The notes under the pieces are model-generated. The model was not told the origin of the DNA and did not search any database. It saw nothing but the letters and a program-made list of their open reading frames with translations. Of a DNA stretch of 64,000 nucleotides, positions 48,412 through 57,389 are shown one piece after another. The position numbers and the translations under genes were made by a program. The stretch comes from Janibacter sp. HTCC2649 (GTDB lineage: Bacteria; Actinomycetota; Actinomycetes; Actinomycetales; Dermatophilaceae): contig NZ_CH672413.1 in assembly GCF_000152705.1 (NCBI RefSeq), positions 3,937,046-4,001,045 on the forward strand, given 5' to 3'. The number at the start of each line of letters is the position of its first letter. Position 1 is the first letter of the stretch.

Positions 48412-48873
48412 TCAGCGGGTCTGGCCGGCGCGCACCATGTCGACCGCCTTGGCCACCCGATCCATCCGGGTCTGTTCGCGCTTGGCCTCGGTGATCCAGC
48501 GGACGTACTCCTTGCGGTGCGAGTAGGCCATCGCGGTGAACGCCTTCTCCAGGGCAGGGTCTGCGACCAACGCAGCGGCCAGGTCGTCGGGCACCTCGAC
48601 GGTGCGCGGGGTCAGGTCGGCCGCGATGTCGAACGTGACCTCCTGGCCGAGTTCCACGCCCGCCTCGGCACGTGCAGCCTTGCTGAAACCGACGAGGTTC
48701 TCCTTGCCCATGCGGGCCAGTCGCAACGGGATGGCCTTGCCCTTGATCGTCACGATGACCGGGAAGGCCTTGGCGCCATCACCCATCGCGGCGACCTGCT
48801 CGTCCGTGAAGGCGAACCCACCGGCAGGCCCACGCGGTTCGAGGATGGCGGTCAGGTGCAACGTCTCTCCCAT
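48412..48873 (-). CDS. DUF1905/YdeI-OmdA-like protein
   Basis: The 153-residue protein has an N-terminal DUF1905 beta-barrel-like domain (VIVTIKGKAIPLRLARMGKENLVGFSKAAR, in parts, around residue 45) and a C-terminal YdeI/OmdA segment (VPDDLAAALVADPALEKAFTAMAYSHRKEYVRWITEAKREQTR, in parts, from about 95) with the invariant S-H-R/K-E-Y motif. OmdA members are associated with protection against bacteriocins or with cell-envelope stress; the activity is not known. It is monocistronic and convergent with the DUF2786 gene. Confidence 0.85.
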   Translation of the reverse strand: MGETLHLTAILEPRGPAGGFAFTDEQVAAMGDGAKAFPVIVTIKGKAIPLRLARMGKENLVGFSKAARAEAGVELGQEVTFDIAADLTPRTVEVPDDLAAALVADPALEKAFTAMAYSHRKEYVRWITEAKREQTRMDRVAKAVDMVRAGQTR

Positions 48874-48988
48874 GGAAGGCGAGCGTAGCGACGCAAAGGA
48901 GCGGGCGGCATACCCTCAAAGAAACTCGCGGCGACCGCGATGTGGACACGCCTTCCCAGATGCCGGTCACCCATGTCAGTCTCTCCCC

Positions 48989-49033
48989 GTGACTCTCATG
49001 TCCGTGGCCACCGCCACCGTCATTATCGACTAG
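48989..49033 (+). CDS. cimA leader peptide with Val-Ile-Ile codons
   Basis: A 14-codon ORF from GTG 48989 encodes MTLMSVATATVIID, ending in Val-Ile-Ile-Asp just before TAG. CAGTCT (48977-48982) plus six bases precedes it, the same leaderless layout as the ilv leader. Two hairpins follow immediately. A start at ATG 48998 is an alternative. The Ile codons match control of citramalate synthase, an isoleucine-pathway enzyme. Confidence 0.6.
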   Translation: MTLMSVATATVIID

Positions 49034-49087
49034 CGCGACGAACGCACAGTTCGTCGCGCAGACCTCCCACACCCGGGGGGTCTTTTT
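49033..49087 (+). terminator. cimA attenuator: hairpin plus intrinsic terminator
   Basis: GCGCGACGAAC (49033-49043) pairs perfectly with GTTCGTCGCGC (49049-49059). A second hairpin, AGACCTCC (49060-49067) with GGGGGTCT (49076-49083), is followed by a run of five T residues (49083-49087). The leader stop codon overlaps the first arm, tying translation to the fold. About 150 bases then separate it from the cimA start. Confidence 0.7.
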
Positions 49088-49239
49088 GTTTGGTCGACGA
49101 TGGTGAGCCCGAGTCGGCCGGACGACAAGGCTCGGCCGCCACACCCCCGGCCGCTCGAGCAGCAGCGCACGTCGACAGCGACACTTGAGGCACACGTTTT
49201 GACGAAGCCGACGCACGAGACCAGATCGAGGCGACACGA

Positions 49240-50853
49240 ATGAGCGACTTGCACGTCTACGACACCACCTTGCGTGATGGTGCCCAGCAGGAGGGCCTCA
49301 ACCTCTCCGTGGCGGACAAGCTCACGATTGCGTCGCACCTCGACGACCTCGGAGTCGGCTTCATCGAAGGTGGCTGGCCCGGAGCGAACCCCAAGGACAC
49401 GGAGTTCTTCGCCCGGGCCGCCACCGAACTCACCCTCAAGAACGCGACGCTCGCGGCCTTCGGTGCAACGCGACGGGTCGGGGGCAAGGCGGCGACGGAC
49501 CCGCTCGTGCGTGCGCTCATCGACAGCCAGGCGCCCGTCGTCACCCTCGTCGCGAAGTCGCACATCGGCCACGTCGAGCGTGCCCTGCGCACCACCGGCG
49601 CCGAGAACCTCGAGATGATCCGCGACACCGTGTCGTTCCTGCGCGGGGAGGGGCGGCGTGTCTTCCTGGACGCGGAGCACTTCTTCGACGGGTATGCCGT
49701 GGACCGCGACTACGCGATCGAGGCCCTGCAGGCGGCCCTCGAGTCGGGCGCAGAGGTGGCCGCGCTGTGTGACACCAACGGTGGGATGCTGCCCGGCCAG
49801 GTCTGGGACGTCGTCAAGGACGTCGTCGCCGCGCTCGGGCTCGACCCCGTGGATGGAGCCGCGCGGCTGGGCATCCACTGCCACAACGACACCGGCTGCG
49901 CAGTCGCCAACTCGATGGCGGCTGTCGATGCAGGGGTCACCCACGTGCAGGGCACGATCAACGGCTACGGCGAGCGCACCGGCAACGCCAACCTCGTCAC
50001 GGTCGTCGCCAACCTCCAGCTCAAGGAGGGGCTGCAGGTCATGGACCCGCACCTCCTCCAGGAGTCGACGCGGATCAGCCACGCGATCAGTGAGATCACC
50101 AACGTCCCGGCCTACTCGCGTCAGCCGTACACGGGGGCGAGCGCCTTCGCGCACAAGGCGGGGCTGCACGCGAGTGCCATCAAGGTTGACCCTGATCTCT
50201 ACCAGCACCTCGACCCCAAGGCCGTCGGCAACGACATGCGCATGCTCATCTCCGACATGGCCGGGCGCGCGTCGATCGAGCTCAAGTCGCGCGAGCTCGG
50301 GTTCGAGCTCGACCCCCAGAACGCCGAGGACAGCGCCCTCGTGGCCAAGGTGCTGGCTCGGGTCAAGGACCTGGAGCTGCGTGGCTACACGTTCGACGCC
50401 GCCGATGCGAGCTTTGAGCTGCTGCTGCGGCGCGAGATCGAGGGTGCGCTTCCGGCGTTCTTCGAGATCGAGTCGTGGCGGGTCATCACCGACTCGCAGT
50501 CGGAGGGCAACGCGCTGTCCGAGGCGACAGTCAAGCTCACGGCGGGCGGCAAGCGCGTCCTGCGCACCGGCGAGGGCAACGGTCCGGTCAACGCACTCGA
50601 CCACGCGCTCCGGCTCGCTCTCGCCACGGCATACCCGGAAGTGGAGGACCTCGAGCTCATCGACTACCGCGTCCGCATCCTTGATGCGGCCCACGGCACC
50701 GATGCCGTGACGCGTGTCCTCATCGAGACCAGTGACGGCGAGACCACCTGGGAGACCATCGGGGTGGCGCCCAACATCCTTGAGGCCAGCTGGATGGCGC
50801 TGGTCGAGAGCGTCACCTACGGACTGCTGCGTGCCGGGGTTCCCGCGCGCTGA
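49240..50853 (+). CDS. cimA: (R)-citramalate synthase
   Basis: CimA condenses pyruvate with acetyl-CoA to give citramalate, feeding isoleucine synthesis without threonine. The 537-residue protein is in the LeuA/CimA family: TTLRDGAQQEG near residue 8 (catalytic Arg-Asp), the HxH metal motif GIHCHNDTGCAVANS near 210 and a C-terminal LeuA allosteric domain with the Ile/Leu-binding fold (about 400-537). GAQQEG and FAHKAGLHASA support CimA over LeuA. It lies behind its own leader peptide and terminator. Confidence 0.9.
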   Translation: MSDLHVYDTTLRDGAQQEGLNLSVADKLTIASHLDDLGVGFIEGGWPGANPKDTEFFARAATELTLKNATLAAFGATRRVGGKAATDPLVRALIDSQAPVVTLVAKSHIGHVERALRTTGAENLEMIRDTVSFLRGEGRRVFLDAEHFFDGYAVDRDYAIEALQAALESGAEVAALCDTNGGMLPGQVWDVVKDVVAALGLDPVDGAARLGIHCHNDTGCAVANSMAAVDAGVTHVQGTINGYGERTGNANLVTVVANLQLKEGLQVMDPHLLQESTRISHAISEITNVPAYSRQPYTGASAFAHKAGLHASAIKVDPDLYQHLDPKAVGNDMRMLISDMAGRASIELKSRELGFELDPQNAEDSALVAKVLARVKDLELRGYTFDAADASFELLLRREIEGALPAFFEIESWRVITDSQSEGNALSEATVKLTAGGKRVLRTGEGNGPVNALDHALRLALATAYPEVEDLELIDYRVRILDAAHGTDAVTRVLIETSDGETTWETIGVAPNILEASWMALVESVTYGLLRAGVPAR

Positions 50854-50962
50854 GTGGCCGAGTCGGGCGCGCGGCCCACGCTCCAGCGGATGCGGTGCGA
50901 CGCAGGCGGCCATAGCCTTCAGTGGGGGGTCGCTCGGACCCCGCAGACTGGAGGGGAAGCAC

Positions 50963-52171
50963 ATGCGGAGACTGCGCGTTCTCGGGGCAAAAGGGTTCTT
51001 GCGAGCGGTGATGGCGTCGGCTGCGGCGGCCGTCGTCGTCGGCTCGATCGGGGCGGGGGCGGCGCAGGCTGCGTCGCCGATCTCCACTGCTGGCTTCGAC
51101 CTCAGCCGGACGAGCACCTCGAGTGCGGTGCTCAGCGCCCTCGACACCGCGCTGCCCAACCTCAGCATCGACACCGTTGCCGCAGACGCCAACCGGGTGG
51201 GCCCGACGGGGTCTGCCTGCGGGTCGGTGCTGCCTCACGTGATCAAGAAGTACTGCTGGGCCGACGACGACAACGACACTGAGCAGTGGTACCCCCAGGG
51301 TGTCTCGACCACCTATGACGCGTACGGGGGTGCAGGTACGACAGCCGGCGGACGCTCCCTCATCGCAACCTCTTGGTACGACCATGACGGCGGCACCGAC
51401 AAGGGAGCGCGGGTCTCGATCCTTGACCGGGCCAACGCCAAGTACCGCCACGTCCTCCTGGCCGTCCCCGGTGGGACTTCGACGTCGCCCACGTTCTCGA
51501 TCGCGAGCACCCACGCTGGTGGTCTGGCCTGGTACGGCCGCTACCTCTACGTCGCCGACACGACCGGCATCCGTGTCTTCGACATGGGCCGGATGTGGAG
51601 CGTCAACACGTCCATCACCGATGCCATCGGGAAGACCTCAGCCGGCTATGGCGCCTACGGCTACAAGTACGTCGCGCCACAGGTCCACCGCTACGCTCGC
51701 ACGGGAACGTTCCGCTACTCGTCCGTGTCGATCGACCGCACGACCACACCGGACACCCTCATCGCCACCGAGTACCGCGCGCCCGGCGACACGGCGCAGG
51801 TCTCGCCCCGCACCGTGCGCTACAACCTCGACGAGACGTCCAAGCTGATCGCCGAGACGACGTCGACCGTGGCCGGTGCAGACGGTGCTTGGGACATCGG
51901 TGTCGACAGCCTCCAGGGTGGTGTCTTCGTCAACGGGAGCCTCTTCCTCAGCCAGAGCGACGGTGGTTCGGTCGCCGGCACGGACAACGACCGCGGGGAT
52001 CTCTACCGCTACACGCCGTCGTCCGGCTCGCTCGTCAGCTGGGGCAACCATCTGCCCGTGGGCACCGAGGACTTCAGCTACTGGAGTGGGCGGGGCGAAC
52101 TGTGGACGACGGCGGAGTACCCGACGCTGCGCGGTCTCTACGCACTGGACTACGGCTACTACAGCGGGTGA
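50963..52171 (+). CDS. Secreted protein of unknown function
   Basis: From ATG 50963 (RBS GGAGGGG) the product is 402 residues with a signal peptide (hydrophobic residues 13-35, cleavage near AQAAS). The mature chain is rich in Tyr, Gly and Asp with repeating short segments such as ARVSILDRANAKYRHVLLAVPG, GLAWYGRYLYVADTTGIRVFDMG and QGGVFVNGSLFLSQSDGG, which suggests a beta-propeller. No catalytic signature was recognised. The gene stands alone 109 bases after cimA. Confidence 0.7.
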   Translation: MRRLRVLGAKGFLRAVMASAAAAVVVGSIGAGAAQAASPISTAGFDLSRTSTSSAVLSALDTALPNLSIDTVAADANRVGPTGSACGSVLPHVIKKYCWADDDNDTEQWYPQGVSTTYDAYGGAGTTAGGRSLIATSWYDHDGGTDKGARVSILDRANAKYRHVLLAVPGGTSTSPTFSIASTHAGGLAWYGRYLYVADTTGIRVFDMGRMWSVNTSITDAIGKTSAGYGAYGYKYVAPQVHRYARTGTFRYSSVSIDRTTTPDTLIATEYRAPGDTAQVSPRTVRYNLDETSKLIAETTSTVAGADGAWDIGVDSLQGGVFVNGSLFLSQSDGGSVAGTDNDRGDLYRYTPSSGSLVSWGNHLPVGTEDFSYWSGRGELWTTAEYPTLRGLYALDYGYYSG

Positions 52172-52266
52172 CAGGCCTCCTCGTCCGAGGTGTGGAGGCC
52201 TCCCCAAGAGGTCCCGGATGGCAAACGTGCTCGACAGCCGTGCCCACGCACGCCGATGATGGCGCA

Positions 52267-52455
52267 GTGACGGGCGAGCAGGGGCCGGAAGGGTCCGACG
52301 ACCAGATGCCCTGGATCGGGGGCGTCCTCATCGATGCGGCGGAGCAAGGGCGCGGGGTGGGTCGCGCGGCCATGGTGAAGCTGCTTCGGTGGCTCTTTGC
52401 GCGGCCCGAGATCATGGCCGAGCTGACCGCCGTCCGGGCTGCGCCCCTGCTGTGA
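52267..52455 (+). pseudogene. Truncated GNAT acetyltransferase fragment
   Basis: In-frame sequence includes WIGGVLIDAAEQGRGVGRAAM, which contains the acetyl-CoA-binding motif A (Q-x-x-G-x-G/A) of GNAT enzymes, then LLRWLFARPEI and a short tail before TGA. The N-terminal half of a GNAT fold and its later strands are missing, so this remnant (or a very short protein of up to 62 residues) is probably nonfunctional. Its TGA overlaps the GTG start of the release-factor-like gene, so translation of the fragment may still deliver ribosomes to that gene. Confidence 0.5.
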
Positions 52456-52907
52456 CGTCCGGAACGGGTGATCTCGTGGTGAGACCAGGTCCGGGTATGC
52501 CGGGTGGTCTCGTCATTGATGCGGCTGACCTGCTCGAGCGGTTCAGCCGGTCGTCGGGGCCCGGAGGGCAGGGCGTCAACACCACCGACAGCAGGGTCGA
52601 GCTCGTCTTCGACCCAGCCGCTTCCACGTCCCTCACACCGACCCAGATTGAGCGCGTCCTCGAAGTTCTGGACTCCAGCCTCGTCCAGGGTCGGCTCGTC
52701 GTCGCCGCGTCCGAGTACCGCTCGCAGCTGCGCAACCGCGCCGCCGCCCGTGAGCGTCTTGGCAACCTGTTGCGGGACGCCCTGGCGCCAGCGCCACCGG
52801 CCCGTCGCCCCACGCGGCCGACCCGCGGCTCCCAACGGCGCCGACTCGACGCGAAGAAGCGCCGTGGTGACCTCAAGTCGGGTCGCGGTCGGGTGACCCC
52901 GGACTGA
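52452..52907 (+). CDS. arfB: ArfB/Pth4-type ribosome-rescue hydrolase
   Basis: This 151-residue class I release-factor homologue has the GGQ loop in RSSGPGGQGVNTTDSRVEL (near residue 35) and a basic C-terminal tail (RRLDAKKRRGDLKSGRGR), the combination that lets ArfB enter stalled ribosomes and hydrolyse peptidyl-tRNA. No codon-recognition domain is present. GTG 52452 overlaps the upstream fragment's stop (GTGA). A hairpin (GAGACCA 52481, TGGTCTC 52505) flanks a GTATGCCG site inside the early coding region. Confidence 0.88.
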   Translation: MTSGTGDLVVRPGPGMPGGLVIDAADLLERFSRSSGPGGQGVNTTDSRVELVFDPAASTSLTPTQIERVLEVLDSSLVQGRLVVAASEYRSQLRNRAAARERLGNLLRDALAPAPPARRPTRPTRGSQRRRLDAKKRRGDLKSGRGRVTPD

Positions 52908-52922
52908 CGTTGGGCTGACACC

Positions 52923-52954
52923 GAGCAAGTCGAGCAGGTCGAGCAGGTCGAGCA
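52923..52954. repeat. 9-bp tandem repeat (GAGCAGGTC units)
   Basis: Three to four copies of GAGCAGGTC (first copy GAGCAAGTC) follow the arfB stop. No coding role is apparent. Confidence 0.7.
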
Positions 52955-53035
52955 CCATCTCGAGGGGACGGTGGTGCAGCGGGTCGGGCGGCTCCGCTCC
53001 CGAGCACCGCCACGAGATCGCCAGAGCTGGCCCTG

Positions 53036-54940
53036 TCAACGGCCGGAGAGCACCCTCACGTCCGCGGCCTTCACGTAGCCGAAGCGGTGCCCGACCCAGA
53101 CCTGGACGTACTCCTCCGTCCCGGTGACCACGGTCTTGTCGCCGGGGAGCGAGTTGTCGAAGGACTTCGCGTAGTAGTAGTCGGTCGGAACCGTCCGGTC
53201 GGCGATGACGTAGCGCTGACCCGGCTGGAGGGTGAGCACCGAGCCGTCGGGCGCGGTCACGGTGGGCTGCCCCTGGTAGGGCACCGGAGTGCCGGCGTAG
53301 GCCGAGGCCTCGGGGTAGGCGCGCGCATAGACCGGCACGGACGGGCGCACCGGTTCGACGACCTCGCCCTGGGACGGGACGACGTTGGCCTGGTCGCCCT
53401 TCGGGCTCTTGATCCACGCGGCGGAGCCGTCCCACCAGACCTTCAGCCAGTCGCCCTGGCGCCCCATGACGTAGAACTTGTGGCCGGCGACTGCGCGAGC
53501 GTCGCGGTCGGAGACCAGGTCGGAGGATCCCCACGCGAGCGGCGCCGAGTCGCTCGGGGCCGTGCGGACGTCGACGTAGTTGGTGCCGAAGGAGGGGCAG
53601 GGGCGGCCCGGCTGGGTCTCCGTGGCGAAGCACCCGTCGAGGCTGCGAGCGTTGTCCGTGAAGCCGGGCTTCACGGTGAACACCTGGCTGGGGCCACGTC
53701 GGTCGGGCCGGATCGGGGCGCCCAGCAGCGCCATGTAGTGCTCCCAGTCCCAGTACGGCCCCGGGTCCCATTTGTAGTTGCTCGACATGAACTCCTCGTG
53801 GCCGACGATGTGGGCACGGTCGAGCTCAATGCCCTTCTGCGCGGCGAGGTAGGTCACGAGCTCGGCCGAGGAGCGATACAGCGCTTCGGTGTACCACGTG
53901 CCCGGCTCGCCGGCCTTGCCCTCGTGCTCGACACCCACGGAGTGCATGTTGAGGTACCAGTTGCCGGCATGCGCGGCGACGTTACGGGTGGCGACGTGCT
54001 GGTCGACGTGCCCATCGTTGGATCGGACGGTGTAGTGCCAGGACACGAACCGGTTCGGTTCGGCCTCGCCCTTGATCAGCTTGGTACAGACGTCGTAGGT
54101 GCACTCGGTGTTGTGCACGACGAGGTAGTCGATCGACAGGTCCTTCTCACGGTCGGCGAGGTCGTAGTTGACGTACTGCGTGACGGCCGGTCCGGTGCTG
54201 CGGTACTGCGCCTCGACGACGTCGCACTCGATCGTCGCGGGGCACTCGAGCTCTTGGACGCCGGGTTGGAGGAGGCGGTCGTCCGCCACCGCGGAGGTGT
54301 CCAGAGCCGCGCTCGGGTTCGACGCCAGCCTCACGGTGTCGCCGAGATCCGTGGTCTCGGTGGCACCGGCTCGAAGCACGTCGAACACGAGGCCGGCGTA
54401 GTGCAGGGCCTCCTGTCGGTCGGCGGTGCCGGCATAGCGTGCGACTGCCTTGCTCCACCCCGCCGGGGCCTTCGTGGTCGTGCCGGGCTGGTACGACGCC
54501 AGCACCGCCGCGGCGCCGCAGATGTTGGCGACCGGGTCGGTGCGCAGCTGCTCGGCCGACAGCCCGGTCTGCTGGCGCGCCACCTGCAGCGTGCCCGCAC
54601 GACTGGGCAACCCTTGGTTGGTGTCACCCTTCTCGGGTGCGGACACCGGGGCCACCGGTGCGTCGGTCAGGTGCATCACGCCATACCCGCCGGACACGCT
54701 GGGCTGTCCACCGTGGTGGCTCCACCGGCCGCCGAGGTATCCCACGGCGAGCAGGACGTCCTCGGGGACCCCGCTGACCCGCGAGGCCCGGGTGAAGGCC
54801 GACTGTGTGTCGTCCGGACCCGCGAGGCAGGTGCCCCAGTCCGTGGCCGACGCCACCGAGGTGCTGCTGAGCGTGAGTCCGGCTGCGGCCAGCGTCGCCG
54901 CCAGCGCCCCCGCCCCGAATCGTGAAAACCTGCGCGCCAT
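53036..54940 (-). CDS. Secreted N-acetylmuramoyl-L-alanine amidase (Amidase_2)
   Basis: From ATG 54940 the protein has 634 residues with a signal peptide (residues 1-28, cleavage near SVASAT). An Amidase_2/PGRP-like domain spans about 260-420: LVVHNTE (zinc His) near 272, HYTVRSNDGHVDQHV near 305, NMHSVGVEHEG near 340 and the second zinc His in HIVGHEEF near 395. The rest is an N-terminal lysozyme-like helical region and a C-terminal SH3-like region for wall binding. It cleaves peptidoglycan stem peptides during growth or division. It is monocistronic. Confidence 0.83.
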   Translation of the reverse strand: MARRFSRFGAGALAATLAAAGLTLSSTSVASATDWGTCLAGPDDTQSAFTRASRVSGVPEDVLLAVGYLGGRWSHHGGQPSVSGGYGVMHLTDAPVAPVSAPEKGDTNQGLPSRAGTLQVARQQTGLSAEQLRTDPVANICGAAAVLASYQPGTTTKAPAGWSKAVARYAGTADRQEALHYAGLVFDVLRAGATETTDLGDTVRLASNPSAALDTSAVADDRLLQPGVQELECPATIECDVVEAQYRSTGPAVTQYVNYDLADREKDLSIDYLVVHNTECTYDVCTKLIKGEAEPNRFVSWHYTVRSNDGHVDQHVATRNVAAHAGNWYLNMHSVGVEHEGKAGEPGTWYTEALYRSSAELVTYLAAQKGIELDRAHIVGHEEFMSSNYKWDPGPYWDWEHYMALLGAPIRPDRRGPSQVFTVKPGFTDNARSLDGCFATETQPGRPCPSFGTNYVDVRTAPSDSAPLAWGSSDLVSDRDARAVAGHKFYVMGRQGDWLKVWWDGSAAWIKSPKGDQANVVPSQGEVVEPVRPSVPVYARAYPEASAYAGTPVPYQGQPTVTAPDGSVLTLQPGQRYVIADRTVPTDYYYAKSFDNSLPGDKTVVTGTEEYVQVWVGHRFGYVKAADVRVLSGR

Positions 54941-55050
54941 CGTCGCAACCCTTCCAGCAAAGGTCCCGGGGGAGTCCCGGGCGATGGGACTATCCAACGC
55001 CGTCGAACGTTCACACGTCAATGGTTGACATGGCAGTCGACGCGGCCGCC

Positions 55051-55944
55051 TCAGGGCACGCAGGTGTCCAGCACGCCGATCAGCCTGTGCCGCAACACGT
55101 TCGAGCGCTCCGCGAACGCTCGCTGACGCTCCAGGTATGCCGCCTTGCCGGCTGCCGTCTCGATCCTCACCGGTGCGACGCCATAGTCCGAGAGGTCATA
55201 GGGCGACGCCTGCATGTCGAGGAGCCGGATCTCCTTGGCGAGGTCGAAGCAGTCCATCGTGAGGTCGCTCGGGACGATCGGCGTCAGTTTGGTCGCCCAC
55301 TTGTAGACGTCCATACCGGCGTGGAGGCAACCCGGCTGCTCGAGCTCCAGCTGTGACTCGCGCGTCGGCTGGATCGCATTGCGCGACAGGGCTTCTGGCG
55401 TGAAGAATCGGAAGGCATCGAAGTGGCTGCAGGTGATCTGGTGCCGTTCGACGACCTCGTCGGTCTCGTTCTGGCTCAGCCGCAGGGGCACCTGCTCGTG
55501 GCGCACATCCCCCTCGCGAGCGCGATAGACCATCGCCCATTCGTGGAGTCCGAAACACCCGAGCCGGGCGGGTCGCGCCGAGGTGGCGGCCAGCAGGCGG
55601 CCGATGAAATCGACGGCCCGACCGCGCGCGGCGACAAAGGCATCGACGTCCACCTCGACGGCGTCACCGACGACGCGGTAGTGCTTCCACGACGCTCGCT
55701 CCAGCGCCGCAGCACCCTCAAGGCGCACGCCCACTCCGGGGTGCCAGCGCCGCAGCTGTGAGGGCTTCGTGGAGTAGTAGCTGAAGAGGAAGTCCTCGAT
55801 GGGATGAGGCACGCCCTGACCCCGACGCGAGCGGTGGTCTGCAGTGGCCACGTCGACCCGCCGCTGATGCGCCGCTTCACGGGCCGACCACGCCTCGAGA
55901 TCCACGAGTGTGGGGACCTCTGAGGGGCGGGTTGCAGCATTCAT
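55051..55944 (-). CDS. Protein annotated in relatives as 3-methyladenine DNA glycosylase
   Basis: The 297-residue protein begins at ATG 55944. It shows SYYSTKPSQLRRWHPG near residue 55, CFGLHEWAMVYRAREGDVRHEQVPLRLSQNETD (in parts, near 135-165), ITCSHFDAFRFFTPEA near 170 and LHAGMDVYKWATKL near 210, a conserved actinobacterial family often labelled 3-methyladenine DNA glycosylase. The assignment rests on that similarity; no classical AlkA helix-hairpin-helix is visible to me. It is monocistronic. The octamer at 55135 encodes Ala-Tyr. Confidence 0.5.
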   Translation of the reverse strand: MNAATRPSEVPTLVDLEAWSAREAAHQRRVDVATADHRSRRGQGVPHPIEDFLFSYYSTKPSQLRRWHPGVGVRLEGAAALERASWKHYRVVGDAVEVDVDAFVAARGRAVDFIGRLLAATSARPARLGCFGLHEWAMVYRAREGDVRHEQVPLRLSQNETDEVVERHQITCSHFDAFRFFTPEALSRNAIQPTRESQLELEQPGCLHAGMDVYKWATKLTPIVPSDLTMDCFDLAKEIRLLDMQASPYDLSDYGVAPVRIETAAGKAAYLERQRAFAERSNVLRHRLIGVLDTCVP

Positions 55945-56059
55945 GACCCGACCAGCGTAGGCGAGCGACTTCGCCCGACCTCCCGTCACGTGTCAGGTCC
56001 CTGTGCAACGATCCGATGAGGCCCGCAGCGCCGCGGACCGTGACTGCCCTGGAGCTGAT

Positions 56060-56911
56060 GTGTTGCGTCGAGTCCTCACCCTTGTCATTGCGTCGTTCAT
56101 TGCCCTCGTGGCGCCGTCCGCGGCCCACGCCGGCCCCGGCCAGGGAGCAGGTAAGGGAGCCGACAAGGCGACGAGCTGGTACCTCGCCCTCGGTGACTCC
56201 CTCGCTGCGGGCTATCAGCCGGGCGTGGGCGATGACCGCACTGGTGGCTACGTCGGGGGAGTGCTCGATGCCCTGCAGGACACCGCTCCCAAGGCCAAGC
56301 TCCGCAACATCTCGTGCTCCGGTGCGACGACCACGTCCCTCATGGGCACCGACCGCTGCACCTACGAAGCCGGCAGCCAGCTCGCCGAGGGCGTCGAGTT
56401 CCTCAAGGCGCACAAGGGCAAGGTCGACCTCGTGACGATCGACATCGGCGCCAACGACGTGACCCCGTGTGCGCGACCCGTCGTCGACGTCACCTGTGCC
56501 CTCACCGCGCTCGGAACGGTCGAGCGCAACCTCACCGCGACCCTCGGCCAGCTGCGCGCGGCCACCGGCCCGGACACCCAGATCGTGGTGCTCAACTACT
56601 ACAACCCGTTCCTTGCCGCTTGGCTCACGGGACCGGCGGGCCAGCAGGTGGCCGGGCTCTCGAGCTTCCTGCAGATCCTGCTCAATGACGCGGTCGCCCG
56701 TTCGGCTGCGACCGTCGGGGCCGATGTCGCCGACGTGGCCACGGCGTTCAAGTCCGCCGACAAGACACTGGTCAGCACGGCATACGGAACGATCCCGGCC
56801 AACGTCGCGACGATCTGCGCGTGGACGTGGATGTGCACGAAGAGTGACATCCACGCCAACGACGCCGGGTATGCCGTCCTCGCCGGAACCGTGGCTGCTC
56901 GCCTTCCCTGA
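56060..56911 (+). CDS. Secreted SGNH/GDSL hydrolase
   Basis: From GTG 56060 (RBS GGAG) the 283-residue product has a signal peptide (cleavage near AAHAG). The SGNH blocks are visible: block I YLALGDSLAAGYQ near residue 38 (catalytic Ser), block II-III with NISCSGATTTSLMG near 75 and TIDIGANDVTPC near 115 (Gly and Asn oxyanion donors), and block V SDIHANDAGYAVLAG near 270 (Asp/His). These are extracellular esterases or lipases, sometimes acting on wall or lipid esters. It is followed 13 bases later by the truncated globin gene. Confidence 0.9.
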   Translation: MLRRVLTLVIASFIALVAPSAAHAGPGQGAGKGADKATSWYLALGDSLAAGYQPGVGDDRTGGYVGGVLDALQDTAPKAKLRNISCSGATTTSLMGTDRCTYEAGSQLAEGVEFLKAHKGKVDLVTIDIGANDVTPCARPVVDVTCALTALGTVERNLTATLGQLRAATGPDTQIVVLNYYNPFLAAWLTGPAGQQVAGLSSFLQILLNDAVARSAATVGADVADVATAFKSADKTLVSTAYGTIPANVATICAWTWMCTKSDIHANDAGYAVLAGTVAARLP

Positions 56912-56924
56912 CCTTCGGAGTGTC

Positions 56925-57389
56925 ATGACCGAGTCGATCTACGAGGCGGCAGGCGGAGCAGACGGAATGCTGCGCCTCGCCGATGCCTGGCATCAGAGAG
57001 TTCTCGCGGATCCCGTTGTCTCGCACGCCTTCTCGCATGGATTCAGGGAGGACCACACGGAGCGTCTCGGCGCCTACCTGGGCGAGGCGCTGGGCGGGCC
57101 GCAGGCCTTCACCGGGTCGATGAGCACCGAGTCCGACGTGGTGCGCATGCACTCGGGGCAGGGGCGCGAGGAGGAGATGGACCGGCTGGCGCTCGTCGCC
57201 TGGGACGAGGCGCTCAGCGACTGCGGGCTCACGGACGATCCACGCCTCGCGGCGACGCTGCACTCCTACTTCGCGGACGCCATACGCCGGATGGGCGAGC
57301 ACAATGACGACTCGGACACAGTTCCGGAGGGCTTGCCCCTCGAGGTGTGGACCTGGGACTCGTCCGGCTCCGCAGGCTCTGGGTCCTAG
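56925..57389 (+). CDS. Group II truncated hemoglobin-like protein
   Basis: The 154-residue helical protein has the truncated globin layout: SIYEAAGGADGMLRLADAWHQRVLADP (in parts, N-terminal helices), a distal/proximal region with MHSGQGREEEMDRL near residue 75 and WDEALSDCGL near 95, matching the haem-pocket His and the G8 Trp of group II (GlbO-like) globins. Such proteins bind O2 or NO and support respiration under low oxygen or nitrosative stress. Its stop TAG (57387-57389) is part of the next gene's -10 box. It is probably co-transcribed with the SGNH gene. Confidence 0.7.
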   Translation: MTESIYEAAGGADGMLRLADAWHQRVLADPVVSHAFSHGFREDHTERLGAYLGEALGGPQAFTGSMSTESDVVRMHSGQGREEEMDRLALVAWDEALSDCGLTDDPRLAATLHSYFADAIRRMGEHNDDSDTVPEGLPLEVWTWDSSGSAGSGS

